Of a stretch of 14,284 nucleotides of DNA, positions 7,204 through 14,168 are shown piece after piece. Position 1 is the first letter of the stretch; the number at the start of each line of letters is the position of its first letter. This DNA comes from Oscillospiraceae bacterium (lineage in GTDB: Bacteria; Bacillota; Clostridia; Oscillospirales; Oscillospiraceae), in the NCBI GenBank assembly GCA_017936205.1, contig JAGBGB010000271.1, forward strand, positions 1 through 14,284, given 5' to 3'. The notes under the pieces are model-generated. The model was not told where the DNA came from. It saw nothing but the letters and a program-made list of their open reading frames with translations, and did not search any database. A program made the translations under genes and the position numbers.

Positions 7204-8079
7204 ATGGAATATACAAAGAAGCAAATCCTACGGAATATGCTGCTGGTGGTGATCGGCAGTCTGATCTCCTCCACAGGCTTCGTCATGTTCTTTGAGCCTG
7301 CGGGCATTAACTGCGGCGGCATCAGCGGTGTTGCTATGCTGATCAAGTATGTGGCAAAGCACCCGCTTATTACCATTGGTTCCGTCAGTGCTATTATTAA
7401 CATTCCTCTGTTTCTGTTGGGCTTTAAGAAGATCGGCAAATACTTCTTCTTCGGCTCCATGCTGGGTATGGCTGCCTCTGCGCTGGGCTTCGACCTTCTG
7501 GGCAAGGTGGTGCCCATTCCTGAGGTAGAGCCTCTGATCGCTGTGATCTTTGGCGCTGCCATCATCGGCGTGGGCTTGGGTATTGTGTTCCTTGCCGGGG
7601 CCTCTACAGGCGGGGTGGACATTCTTGCCCGTTTGTTGAAGTTTAAATTCCGCAACTGCCCCATTGGCAAGCTGATCCTGGTGTTCGATATGGGTACTGC
7701 CATTGCTACAGGCATCGTTTATCAGGATTTTAACAACACTCTGTACAGCGCACTTGCCCTGTTCCTGTCCTCGGTGGTGCTGGACTATGTGATCTACAGC
7801 CTGGACTATGCCAAGGTAGCTTTCATCATTACGGACAAGTACGCAGAAGTGTCTAAGGCGATCTCCAAGGATGTGGATCGTGGCATTACTCTGCTCAATG
7901 GCAGGGGCTACTACAAGCAGGAGGACAAGCTGATCCTTCTGTGTGCGGTGAAGAAGAAGCAGCTTGCAGAGCTGAAGGAAGTGATCTACCGTGTGGATCC
8001 CACGGCCTTCGTGATCCTGCAGGATGCCCAGCAGGTGTTGGGTGTGGGATTCAAACGCTATGACCGCTTCGAGCTGTAA
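7204..8079 (+). CDS. YitT-family membrane protein
   Basis: This 291-residue protein has the YitT layout: five or six membrane helices (about 9-30, 56-75, 80-99, 110-132, 155-173, 178-200) followed by a cytoplasmic DUF2179 domain (about 222-276, DRGITLLNGRGYYK onward). Family glycine motifs are GINCGGISGVAML (34-46) and GASTGGVDILARL (132-144). The family is widespread in Bacillota and is thought to be a transporter or channel, but no substrate is established, and none is indicated here. It begins three bases after the stop codon of the GyrA/ParC-like gene, with GGAG (7191-7194) inside that gene's last codons, so the two are co-transcribed and probably translationally coupled. Confidence 0.9.
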   Translation: MEYTKKQILRNMLLVVIGSLISSTGFVMFFEPAGINCGGISGVAMLIKYVAKHPLITIGSVSAIINIPLFLLGFKKIGKYFFFGSMLGMAASALGFDLLGKVVPIPEVEPLIAVIFGAAIIGVGLGIVFLAGASTGGVDILARLLKFKFRNCPIGKLILVFDMGTAIATGIVYQDFNNTLYSALALFLSSVVLDYVIYSLDYAKVAFIITDKYAEVSKAISKDVDRGITLLNGRGYYKQEDKLILLCAVKKKQLAELKEVIYRVDPTAFVILQDAQQVLGVGFKRYDRFEL

Positions 8080-8092
8080 GGGAGGCGGTAGC

Positions 8093-9436
8093 ATGAAGCG
8101 TTTGCTACCGATCCTGATGCTGCTATTACTCCTCACCGGCTGCGGCATCCATCGGAATCGGGACCATCTGTCCATTCGCCCCCATGTGGAACAGCCTACC
8201 CAAGCTCCTACGGAACTTCCCGACGAGCTCCCTGTGGTCAGCAGTCGGTTGGAGCTCCGTGGTGCCATTCTCTCTCTCATCGAGAATTGGAAAGAGAGCG
8301 GCTTGATCCTGATTCGGGATTACGACGGAGATGTGGAACAGCATCTCAGTGAAGCCATTGAGTTTACCACTCGGCAGAACCCCACGGGAGCCTATGCTGT
8401 TGACTTCGCCACAGGGGAGCTGCTGCAGCAGGACGGGGAGCAGTACATCCAAATGTCTATCGTATTCCGCCGTTCTGCTGCGGAGATCGATTCCATCGTC
8501 CGTGTCAATGACAATAAGGCTGCCTACTTGAAGATCATCGAGGCTTTAGAGAGCTTTAGCAATTCCCTGACCCTGAAGATCCAGAATTATAAGAATGAGG
8601 ATTTTTCCACTTACATTTTAGACTACTGTTTGGCGAATCCCAGAACCATCCTTGCTATCCCGGAGTTCTCTGCTACAGTCTACCCGGAGAAGGGGACAAG
8701 CCGCATTTTGGAGCTCCACTTTGCTTACCCGGAGTCTAAGGAGGCTATGCGTACGAAGCTCCAATCTATCCGGACCATCTTCGATTCCGCTGCCAGGTAT
8801 ATGGCCATGGGCAGCAATGAGTTAGGTTGTGCTCGTCAGCTCTACCGCTATCTGATCAATCGTCACGGTCTGTCCTCTATAGAGGAACAGAGCCCCTATA
8901 CCATTGCGGAGCAGATGCCTTCCATGCCCTGCTACAGCCTGCTGTTTGAGGATCTTGCCCACCACCTATCCCTTTCTGTTTTCTTCCAAGAGCAGTGCGA
9001 GGCAGCGGGGCTGAGATCTTACATTGTCAAGGGGCAGAAGGGGGATCAGCCCTATTACTGGAATATTCTGCAGATCGGAGAGGAGACCTTCCATGTGGAT
9101 CTGCTGCGCTGTATCGTAGAGGGAGAGAAGGAGCTGCGGCTGTTCTATGACGAGGAGCTTCTGGCAACAGGCTACGACTGGGATCGGGCAGCCTATCCCT
9201 CTGCCCCCAAACCTGTAGAGGAGGATCCTGACCCGTCGGAAACCGACGAAACAGGGACTGAAGCCGTAGAGCCTACAGTCACAGTACCCGAGACCACGGA
9301 GCCCCAAGCCACGGAGCCTAAGGCTACAGAGACGACTCCTACCGAAAGCTCCTCGACTACCCAGTCGGAGACGGAGCCTACCGACCTAACAGACTCCACC
9401 GAGGCTCCCACTGAGCCGACCACCCAGACCGAATAA
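8093..9436 (+). CDS. Lipoprotein with degenerate transglutaminase-like domain and Thr/Glu/Pro tail
   Basis: This 447-residue protein has a lipoprotein signal (MKRLLPILMLLLLLTGC; lipobox LTGC, Cys17), so it should be anchored on the outer face of the membrane. Residues 50-230 are not recognised. Residues about 240-345 resemble a transglutaminase-like (papain-fold) domain: the stretch from Tyr281 to Leu307 aligns without gaps to the usual nucleophile region, but the Cys position is His291, and the HxWN motif reads YYWN (321-324); only Asp336 of the triad remains. It is therefore probably a non-catalytic, binding version. Residues 370-447 are an unstructured Thr/Glu/Pro/Ser tail. ATG 8093 is preferred over upstream starts because GGGAGG (8080-8085) precedes it and the signal peptide begins there. 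It starts 13 bases after the YitT gene and closes that run. The domain call is moderate; the function is unknown. Confidence 0.8.
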   Translation: MKRLLPILMLLLLLTGCGIHRNRDHLSIRPHVEQPTQAPTELPDELPVVSSRLELRGAILSLIENWKESGLILIRDYDGDVEQHLSEAIEFTTRQNPTGAYAVDFATGELLQQDGEQYIQMSIVFRRSAAEIDSIVRVNDNKAAYLKIIEALESFSNSLTLKIQNYKNEDFSTYILDYCLANPRTILAIPEFSATVYPEKGTSRILELHFAYPESKEAMRTKLQSIRTIFDSAARYMAMGSNELGCARQLYRYLINRHGLSSIEEQSPYTIAEQMPSMPCYSLLFEDLAHHLSLSVFFQEQCEAAGLRSYIVKGQKGDQPYYWNILQIGEETFHVDLLRCIVEGEKELRLFYDEELLATGYDWDRAAYPSAPKPVEEDPDPSETDETGTEAVEPTVTVPETTEPQATEPKATETTPTESSSTTQSETEPTDLTDSTEAPTEPTTQTE

Positions 9437-9484
9437 AAGAACCACCTCATAGGATAGAAGTGTCCTTATGAGGTGGTTCTCTTT
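9436..9484. terminator. Bidirectional terminator between convergent genes
   Basis: A perfect 14-bp stem (AGAACCACCTCATA at 9439-9452, TATGAGGTGGTTCT at 9467-9480) is extended by AGGA/TCCT pairs. On the plus strand it is followed by CTTTCGG, on the minus strand by TTTTATT, so the stronger T run serves the minus-strand gene. It lies directly after the lipoprotein stop codon and 20 bases past the stop of the facing gene. Confidence 0.88.
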
Positions 9485-9500
9485 CGGATAGGGAAATGGT

Positions 9501-10358
9501 CTACTCTACGGTCAGCCCGGTGAGACCTTGGAGAATGGGCAGCTCGTAGCTGGGGAAGTAGATGCCCCAGTCCTGCCCCCGGTGGGTGAATTCCAGAATG
9601 TAGTAGGGCTTGGAGTATACACAGTTGTATTGATCCTGTCGGAGCTTGTATTCTTTGTATCTTCCTGTGTTAATGCCTTCCTCTTTGTTCCAGCCGATGG
9701 CAGCGATCCGCTTATCGATCCTGCGGATCCTGCGCAGGGTGCTACGGGGAATGGCGAACTTTGCTCTAAGATCGGCAATGTACAGCATCTGACCGTCTGC
9801 GAAGACGCGGAAGGCTTCGTTATGATAGGGACTGTTCTCCAGACCGGAGGTTACAGGCTTGATTTCTTCCTCCTTATTCTTGTAGCAGAAGCTGAGAATG
9901 TCTATTTCCGGGGCTGTCGCAGGAACACCCAAATCCCCCCAAATGCTGTTGACGATATTATCCAGATTAGAGAAGGCAAGGGTGCTTTCCTCCTGCTCTA
10001 AGACCTTCTTAGAGCGCCTTGCTGACAGCAGGAAAAGAATGAGCCAACCGACCAGGCAGCCTCCTGCGATCCAGAACAGGAAGGAGGCATTATCGAAGGC
10101 TTCGGAAAGAGAGGTGCCGTTTATAAGGGATTTTACGATCCCTACAATGATGAGGAAGGCTGCTGCACCCATGAGCCACTGTCCGGCTCGTAGAATGCCT
10201 GGGAGCTTGGATAAGTGGACGGTGTCCATTGCTTTCTGCGCAGCCGTTTCAAATGACTGGGTCAGGGCAGCAGAGGGACGTTGTACAAGGAATTCCAAGC
10301 CGTCCTTCTGGGTGTTTTGTTTATTCTCCGTAAGATCCGTTGCTAAAAATGGTTTCAT
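9501..10358 (-). CDS. Hypothetical two-helix membrane protein
   Basis: I do not recognise this 285-residue protein. It has a soluble N-terminal part (1-55), two membrane helices (about 58-79 and 92-112) joined by a short loop, and then a soluble domain of about 170 residues containing SIWGDLGVPATAPEIDIL and a C-terminal part rich in Tyr and Trp (YKEYKLRQDQYNCVYSKPYYILEFTHRGQDW region) suggesting a beta-rich fold, perhaps of the PH-like kind. Both ends probably face the cytoplasm. ATG 10358 is preferred over the ATG at 10388 because GAGG sits about eight bases before it and the upstream residues overlap a leader. It lies 90 bases downstream of the Band-7 gene on the same strand, beyond a weak hairpin, so it may be a read-through member of that run. 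Confidence 0.8.
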   Translation of the reverse strand: MKPFLATDLTENKQNTQKDGLEFLVQRPSAALTQSFETAAQKAMDTVHLSKLPGILRAGQWLMGAAAFLIIVGIVKSLINGTSLSEAFDNASFLFWIAGGCLVGWLILFLLSARRSKKVLEQEESTLAFSNLDNIVNSIWGDLGVPATAPEIDILSFCYKNKEEEIKPVTSGLENSPYHNEAFRVFADGQMLYIADLRAKFAIPRSTLRRIRRIDKRIAAIGWNKEEGINTGRYKEYKLRQDQYNCVYSKPYYILEFTHRGQDWGIYFPSYELPILQGLTGLTVE

Positions 10359-10399
10359 GGTGTGATCCTCTTTCTCTATCAAAATCAAGCTTCTTCAAA

Positions 10400-10433
10400 G
10401 GGCTGCAGCGATCCTGTGGGACGGCTGCAGCCC
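10400..10433 (-). terminator. Weak terminator-like hairpin after the Band-7 gene
   Basis: GGGCTGCAG (10400-10408) and CTGCAGCCC (10425-10433) form a perfect 9-bp stem, with further partial pairing inside. On the minus strand it is followed by TTTGAAG, which is a poor T run, so partial termination or attenuation before the downstream gene is likelier than a full stop. Confidence 0.5.
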
Positions 10434-10448
10434 GTTTATGGGTTTGAT

Positions 10449-11366
10449 TTACTTCTTAACAGACTCTACCAGTCCGGTTGCAAGACCTGCAAGACCTTGG
10501 ATCTCGGAGGGGATAATGATCTTGGTAGCCTGACCGTCGGCGATCTTCTGCATGGCTTCCAGAGCCTTCAGCTTAATGACCTGATCATTGGGGCAAGCAT
10601 CGTTCAGCAGACGCATTGCCTCGGCGGTTGCCTTCTGCACAGCAAGGATGGCTTCTGCCTGGCCCTCTGCACGGAGGATGGCAGCCTGCTTCTCAGCATC
10701 GGCACGGAGAATGGCGGATTCCTTCTCGCCTTCTGCAACCAGGATCTGAGAGTGCTTGGTACCCTCTGCCTGCAGGATGGCCTGACGGCGGTCACGCTCT
10801 GCCTTCATCTGCTTCTCCATGGAGCTCTGGATATCCTGAGGAGGCAGAATGTTCTTCAGCTCCACACGGGTGACCTTAATGCCCCAGGGATCCGTAGCCT
10901 CATCCAGAATGGAACGCATCTTGGTGTTGATCACATCACGGGAGGTCAGGGTCTGGTCCAACTCCAAGTCACCGATGATGTTACGCAGGGTCGTAGCTGT
11001 CAGGGTCTCCATAGCCAGCATGGGACGCTCTACACCGTAGGTATACAGCTTGGGATCGGTAATGGAGAAGTACACAACAGTGTCGATCTGCATGGTAACA
11101 TTATCCTTGGTAATCACAGGCTGAGGGGGATAGTCCAAAACCTGCTCCTTCAGGCTGACACGCTTGGCAATGCGCTGCAGGAAGGGGATCTTGAAGTGGA
11201 TGCCTACGCCCCAAACATCAGAGAAAGCACCTAACTTTTCGATAACATAGGCGTTGGACTGCTTGACGATGATGATGTTCTTCATCAGGATGATGATGAC
11301 CACAACCAGAAGCGCAATGAGGGCTACGACTGTGACACCGGGGTTTGCCGCGAAGATTAAATTCAT
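10449..11366 (-). CDS. SPFH/Band-7 (stomatin-like, QmcA-type) membrane protein
   Basis: This 305-residue protein is a prokaryotic stomatin homologue that should form membrane-bound oligomers marking microdomains and, in relatives, controlling membrane proteases. It has an N-terminal membrane helix (about 10-29), the Band-7 domain (about 30-190; VGIHFKIPFLQRI at 54-66, VTKDNVTMQIDTVVYF-type strand at 85-100, VTRVELKNILPP at 165-176), and an Ala/Glu-rich coiled coil (about 185-255). In that coil an Ile-Leu pair recurs every 11 residues (197, 208, 219, 230), indicating an undecad coil. ATG 11366 has AGGAGGAAG just upstream. It lies 25 bases after nfeD, the usual partner of this family, and is almost certainly co-transcribed with it. 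Confidence 0.93.
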   Translation of the reverse strand: MNLIFAANPGVTVVALIALLVVVIIILMKNIIIVKQSNAYVIEKLGAFSDVWGVGIHFKIPFLQRIAKRVSLKEQVLDYPPQPVITKDNVTMQIDTVVYFSITDPKLYTYGVERPMLAMETLTATTLRNIIGDLELDQTLTSRDVINTKMRSILDEATDPWGIKVTRVELKNILPPQDIQSSMEKQMKAERDRRQAILQAEGTKHSQILVAEGEKESAILRADAEKQAAILRAEGQAEAILAVQKATAEAMRLLNDACPNDQVIKLKALEAMQKIADGQATKIIIPSEIQGLAGLATGLVESVKK

Positions 11367-11391
11367 ACTCTCTTCCTCCTTGATTTATGTA

Positions 11392-11835
11392 TTATACAAT
11401 CTCTGCAGGTTCAACGCAGAGCTTTGCACTCTCTACACGGACGATCCGAACGGGAGTGTTCTTGGAGATGGGCTTTCCGTCCACGCTGCGAGCTGACCAG
11501 TCCACACCGGAGATCCGAACAACACCGCAGTTGCGGAGGTTGTCGATGTCCTCTGTGACTAAAATCACTTTTCCTATCAGACTGTCGGCATTGGTGGCGA
11601 CTCTGTGGGTGTTTACCAGCTTGTTCATCCAGGGACGAAGCAGGAGCAGCAGGATCAGAGATACGACTACGAAGCAGAAGATCTGCAGCCAAACAGGCAG
11701 TCCGAATATCGCCAGCAGGAAGGCAACCAGAGATCCTCCAATGAACCATAGGGATACTAAGGCACTGGTAGCGGCTTCTGCGATGGCAAAGAGTACAAGG
11801 GCAGCGATCCAGAACCATTGCATATAGGCTTCCAT
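11392..11835 (-). CDS. NfeD-family membrane protein
   Basis: This 147-residue short-form NfeD protein lacks the ClpP-like protease part and should bind the neighbouring Band-7 protein at the membrane. It has three membrane helices (about 7-25, 29-46, 49-67) followed by an OB-fold domain (about 86-145) with the family pattern LIGKVILVTEDI and GVVRISGVDWSARS (104-117). The frame is open to 11895, but ATG 11835 is chosen because AAAGGAGGAA (11841-11850 on the complement) lies five bases upstream and the extension runs into the promoter region. First gene of the nfeD-Band-7 run, divergent from the RNA methyltransferase. Confidence 0.92.
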   Translation of the reverse strand: MEAYMQWFWIAALVLFAIAEAATSALVSLWFIGGSLVAFLLAIFGLPVWLQIFCFVVVSLILLLLLRPWMNKLVNTHRVATNADSLIGKVILVTEDIDNLRNCGVVRISGVDWSARSVDGKPISKNTPVRIVRVESAKLCVEPAEIV

Positions 11836-11861
11836 AATGTTTCCTCCTTTATTCCTTTCTG

Positions 11862-11895
11862 AGTATAGTGTGCCACATTTTTCGAAAAAAGTCAA
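11862..11895 (-). promoter_or_regulatory. Promoter region of nfeD, with palindrome
   Basis: On the minus strand TATACT (11862-11867) is a good -10 box. TTGACT (11890-11895) lies upstream, but the spacer is 22 bases, too long for normal use, so activation by a regulator or a different -35 is possible. Between them is a near-perfect palindrome centred on TTCGAA (11875-11892, eight of nine pairs), a plausible operator. Confidence 0.45.
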
Positions 11896-11942
11896 GCAAA
11901 ATCATCGATGGGGATAAAATTGTCAAAAAACAGGATTTTCCG

Positions 11943-11971
11943 TTGCATTTTCCTCAGATATTCGGTATAAT
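11943..11971 (+). promoter_or_regulatory. Promoter of the RNA methyltransferase gene
   Basis: TTGCAT (11943-11948), a 17-base spacer and TATAAT (11966-11971) form a near-consensus promoter. The expected start is near 11978, leaving a leader of about 25 bases with GAGAGGG before ATG 12004. Confidence 0.8.
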
Positions 11972-12003
11972 AGCTCCGAACAGAAAACAATGAGAGGGCT
12001 ATT

Positions 12004-13116
12004 ATGGAAAAATTTACTATGGCAGTCCCCTGTCTCTTCGGTTTAGAGGGCTTAGTGGGGGATGAATTGCGTCGTATGGGCATGGATCAGGTCCGTGTAG
12101 AGGACCGTCGTGTCTTTTTTGAAGGGGACTTTACTGCAATGGCGAGGGCAAATATTTGCCTGCGCATGGGAGAACGGGTCATGATCCTGCTGGCGCGCTT
12201 TCCTGTTCACTCCTTCGAGGATCTGTATCAGGGGGTGAAGGCCATTGCTTTGGAACGCTTTATTCCCAGGGATGGAGCCTTCCCCGTGAAGGGCTACAGT
12301 CTGGATTCCCAGCTTCACAGCGTACCTGACTGTCAAGCCATTGCCAAGAAGGCAGCTGTAGATCGTCTGGGAGCGAAATATGGTTTGAGCTGGCTTCCGG
12401 AAACGGGAGCGACCTATCAGCTCCGTTTCTCTATTATGAAGGATATCTGCGAGGTATTCTTAGATACCTCCGGAGCCAGTCTCCATAAGCGGGGCTATCG
12501 AGCAGTGGGGAATGAGGCTCCGCTGCACGAGACTATGGCAGCGGCACTGGTCAACCTGTCCCGCTACCGTGGCAGAGATTATTTCTGGGATCCCTTCTGC
12601 GGCTCCGGTACTATCGTCATTGAGGCTGCTTTGGCGGCTCTGAATCGTGCGCCCGGTCTGTATCGGGAATTCGGGGCACAGAAGTGGTCCACGGTTCCTC
12701 AGGAGATCTGGCAGCAGGTGAGGACAGAAGCCAAGGATAAGGAGTTCCGTGGGGAATATCGGATCCTTGGGACGGATATCGATCCTCAGAGCCTTTCCAT
12801 TGCCATTGCCAATGCCAAGAAGGCAGGGGTCAGCAAGTATATTGACTTCCGTGAAGCAGATGCCACCAAGCAGTCTCTGCCCAGCGACAGCGGTGTGATC
12901 GTCTGCAATCCTCCCTATGGCGAGCGTATGATGGAGCAGCGGTCTGCACAGCAGCTGGTTCGTGCCTTCGGCAGACATCTGAAGTTTGCAAATGGCTGGA
13001 AGAAGTATATTATCTCATCCGAGGCAGAATTCGAGCACTACTTCGGCAAGGCTGCCACCAAGAAGCGCAAGCTCTATAACGGCAGACTGCAGTGCAATGT
13101 ATATATGTATTACTAA
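12004..13116 (+). CDS. THUMP-domain class I RNA (guanine-N2) methyltransferase, YpsC/RlmL-like
   Basis: This 370-residue enzyme should methylate a guanine in ribosomal RNA using S-adenosylmethionine. The N-terminal part (about 1-155) is the ferredoxin-like plus THUMP RNA-binding region. LHKRGYR (160-166) precedes the catalytic domain. The SAM site is DPFCGSGTIVIEA (196-208), GTDIDPQSL (256-264) holds the acidic ribose contact, and NPPYGER (302-308) is the amino-methylating motif. The length matches the single-domain YpsC/COG0116 type; E. coli RlmL is a longer fusion with a second methyltransferase, absent here. The 23S rRNA guanine equivalent to 2445 is the likely target, by family only. It has its own promoter and is followed after 12 bases by the lipid kinase gene. 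Confidence 0.93.
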   Translation: MEKFTMAVPCLFGLEGLVGDELRRMGMDQVRVEDRRVFFEGDFTAMARANICLRMGERVMILLARFPVHSFEDLYQGVKAIALERFIPRDGAFPVKGYSLDSQLHSVPDCQAIAKKAAVDRLGAKYGLSWLPETGATYQLRFSIMKDICEVFLDTSGASLHKRGYRAVGNEAPLHETMAAALVNLSRYRGRDYFWDPFCGSGTIVIEAALAALNRAPGLYREFGAQKWSTVPQEIWQQVRTEAKDKEFRGEYRILGTDIDPQSLSIAIANAKKAGVSKYIDFREADATKQSLPSDSGVIVCNPPYGERMMEQRSAQQLVRAFGRHLKFANGWKKYIISSEAEFEHYFGKAATKKRKLYNGRLQCNVYMYY

Positions 13117-13128
13117 GGAGGCGCAGCC

Positions 13129-14031
13129 ATGAAGCATATTTTCATTATTAACCCGGCTGCGGGGAAATACGACCATACCGGAGAGTTTACCCAAATGATC
13201 CGTGAGGCTTGCGAGCAGCGGGGACTGACCTATGAGATCCTTGTGTCCAAGGGCCCCGGGGACTGCACCATGATCGCCCAGGCTGCTGCAGCAACGGGAG
13301 AAGAGGTTCGCCTCTATGCCTGCGGCGGTGATGGAACCCTGAACGAGGTGGTCAACGGGATCGTAAACTGCAAAAATGCAGCAGTGACCAACTTTGCTTG
13401 CGGAACCGGAAATGACTTCATCCGCATTTTCTCCGATCCGACGGCGTTCCGCAGCTGTGAACGGCTCTTGGATGCAGAGGTGGCTGAGTTCGATCTGGTT
13501 CGCTGCGGCAATCACTATTCCATTAATATCAGCTCTATGGGTGTAGATGCTCGTATCGCTACATCTGTCAGCAAATTTAAGCGGCTGCCCCTGATCAACG
13601 GCTTCGGTGCTTATCTCATGGCAACAGGGGTTCATGTGGTCAAGGGCTTGACTCGCCACTGTGCAGTTGAGATCGATGGGAAGACCATTGACGGAGACCT
13701 GACCATGATCTGTATTGCCAATGCAAGCTGGTACGGCGGTGGCTTCCATCCTGTTCCCGAGGCGAAGCCCGATGACGGGTTGATGGATGTACTGGTCGTG
13801 AAGGCCGTTACCCGACTTCAGGCTGCCAAGGTGATCAAGAAATACAAGGCAGGTCAATACAAGGAGCTGGGCGATCTGGTCACGCCCTTCCGCTGCAAGA
13901 CCTTGACCATTCACTGCGATGCAGAAAGCGAGATCAACATGGATGGCGAGCTGCTTATGGCAAAGGATGCCACCTTTGAGGTCGCACCTAAGGCAATTCG
14001 ATTTTTCTACCCCAAGGGGCTTACATACTGA
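13129..14031 (+). CDS. Diacylglycerol kinase-family lipid kinase (DgkB/YegS-like)
   Basis: This 300-residue soluble kinase should phosphorylate diacylglycerol or a related lipid, returning it to phosphatidic acid for phospholipid synthesis. Motifs: INPAAGK (7-13), GGDGTLNEVVNG (66-77, nucleotide-binding loop), GTGNDFIR (92-99), a C-terminal beta-sandwich with YGGGFHPVPEAKPDDGLMD (202-220), and INMDGE (269-274). The length is normal and no key residue is missing. ATG 13129 has AAGGAGG about eight bases upstream. It is the second gene of the methyltransferase run and ends at a strong terminator. Whether diacylglycerol itself is the substrate (DgkB type) or another lipid (YegS type) cannot be told from sequence. 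Confidence 0.92.
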   Translation: MKHIFIINPAAGKYDHTGEFTQMIREACEQRGLTYEILVSKGPGDCTMIAQAAAATGEEVRLYACGGDGTLNEVVNGIVNCKNAAVTNFACGTGNDFIRIFSDPTAFRSCERLLDAEVAEFDLVRCGNHYSINISSMGVDARIATSVSKFKRLPLINGFGAYLMATGVHVVKGLTRHCAVEIDGKTIDGDLTMICIANASWYGGGFHPVPEAKPDDGLMDVLVVKAVTRLQAAKVIKKYKAGQYKELGDLVTPFRCKTLTIHCDAESEINMDGELLMAKDATFEVAPKAIRFFYPKGLTY

Positions 14032-14039
14032 TTTGATCG

Positions 14040-14090
14040 GATCCCTTCCTCTCCCACCTAAACGGGAGCCGGAAGGGATCTGCTGTTTTT
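14040..14090 (+). terminator. Rho-independent terminator of the lipid kinase run
   Basis: GATCCCTTCC (14040-14049) pairs with GGAAGGGATC (14071-14080), with an inner CTCCC/GGGAG stem (14051-14055 and 14064-14068). A T-rich tail follows (TGCTGTTTTT, 14081-14090). It begins nine bases after the stop codon. Confidence 0.9.
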
Positions 14091-14111
14091 GAATGGAAAA
14101 TTGAAAATGGG

Positions 14112-14168
14112 AAATCCCGATTTATCGCACAGTTTGATTTACTCCTTCGTAGGGGCGCGCATTGCGCG
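14112..14168 (+). repeat. Truncated copy of the intergenic inverted-repeat arm
   Basis: These 57 bases match the left arm of the element at 4614-4670 in 52 of 57 positions without gaps, including the full core GGGGCGCGCATTGCGCG. The similarity stops sharply at 14168, where the intact copy continues with TCCG but this one continues with GAGGCTGCTG. No second arm is present in the window. Confidence 0.75.

Noticed and set aside
7228..8280. Minus-strand open frame (350 codons) antisense to the YitT and lipoprotein genes
   Set aside because: His/Gln-rich shadow crossing a gene boundary; no ribosome site or family motif.
10362..11234. Plus-strand open frame (290 codons) antisense to the Band-7 gene
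   Set aside because: Shadow of a well-conserved gene; Leu/Gly/His-rich composition typical of antisense frames.
13015..13914. Minus-strand open frame (299 codons) antisense to the lipid kinase
   Set aside because: The plus strand carries all kinase motifs, a ribosome site and a terminator; the antisense frame has none.
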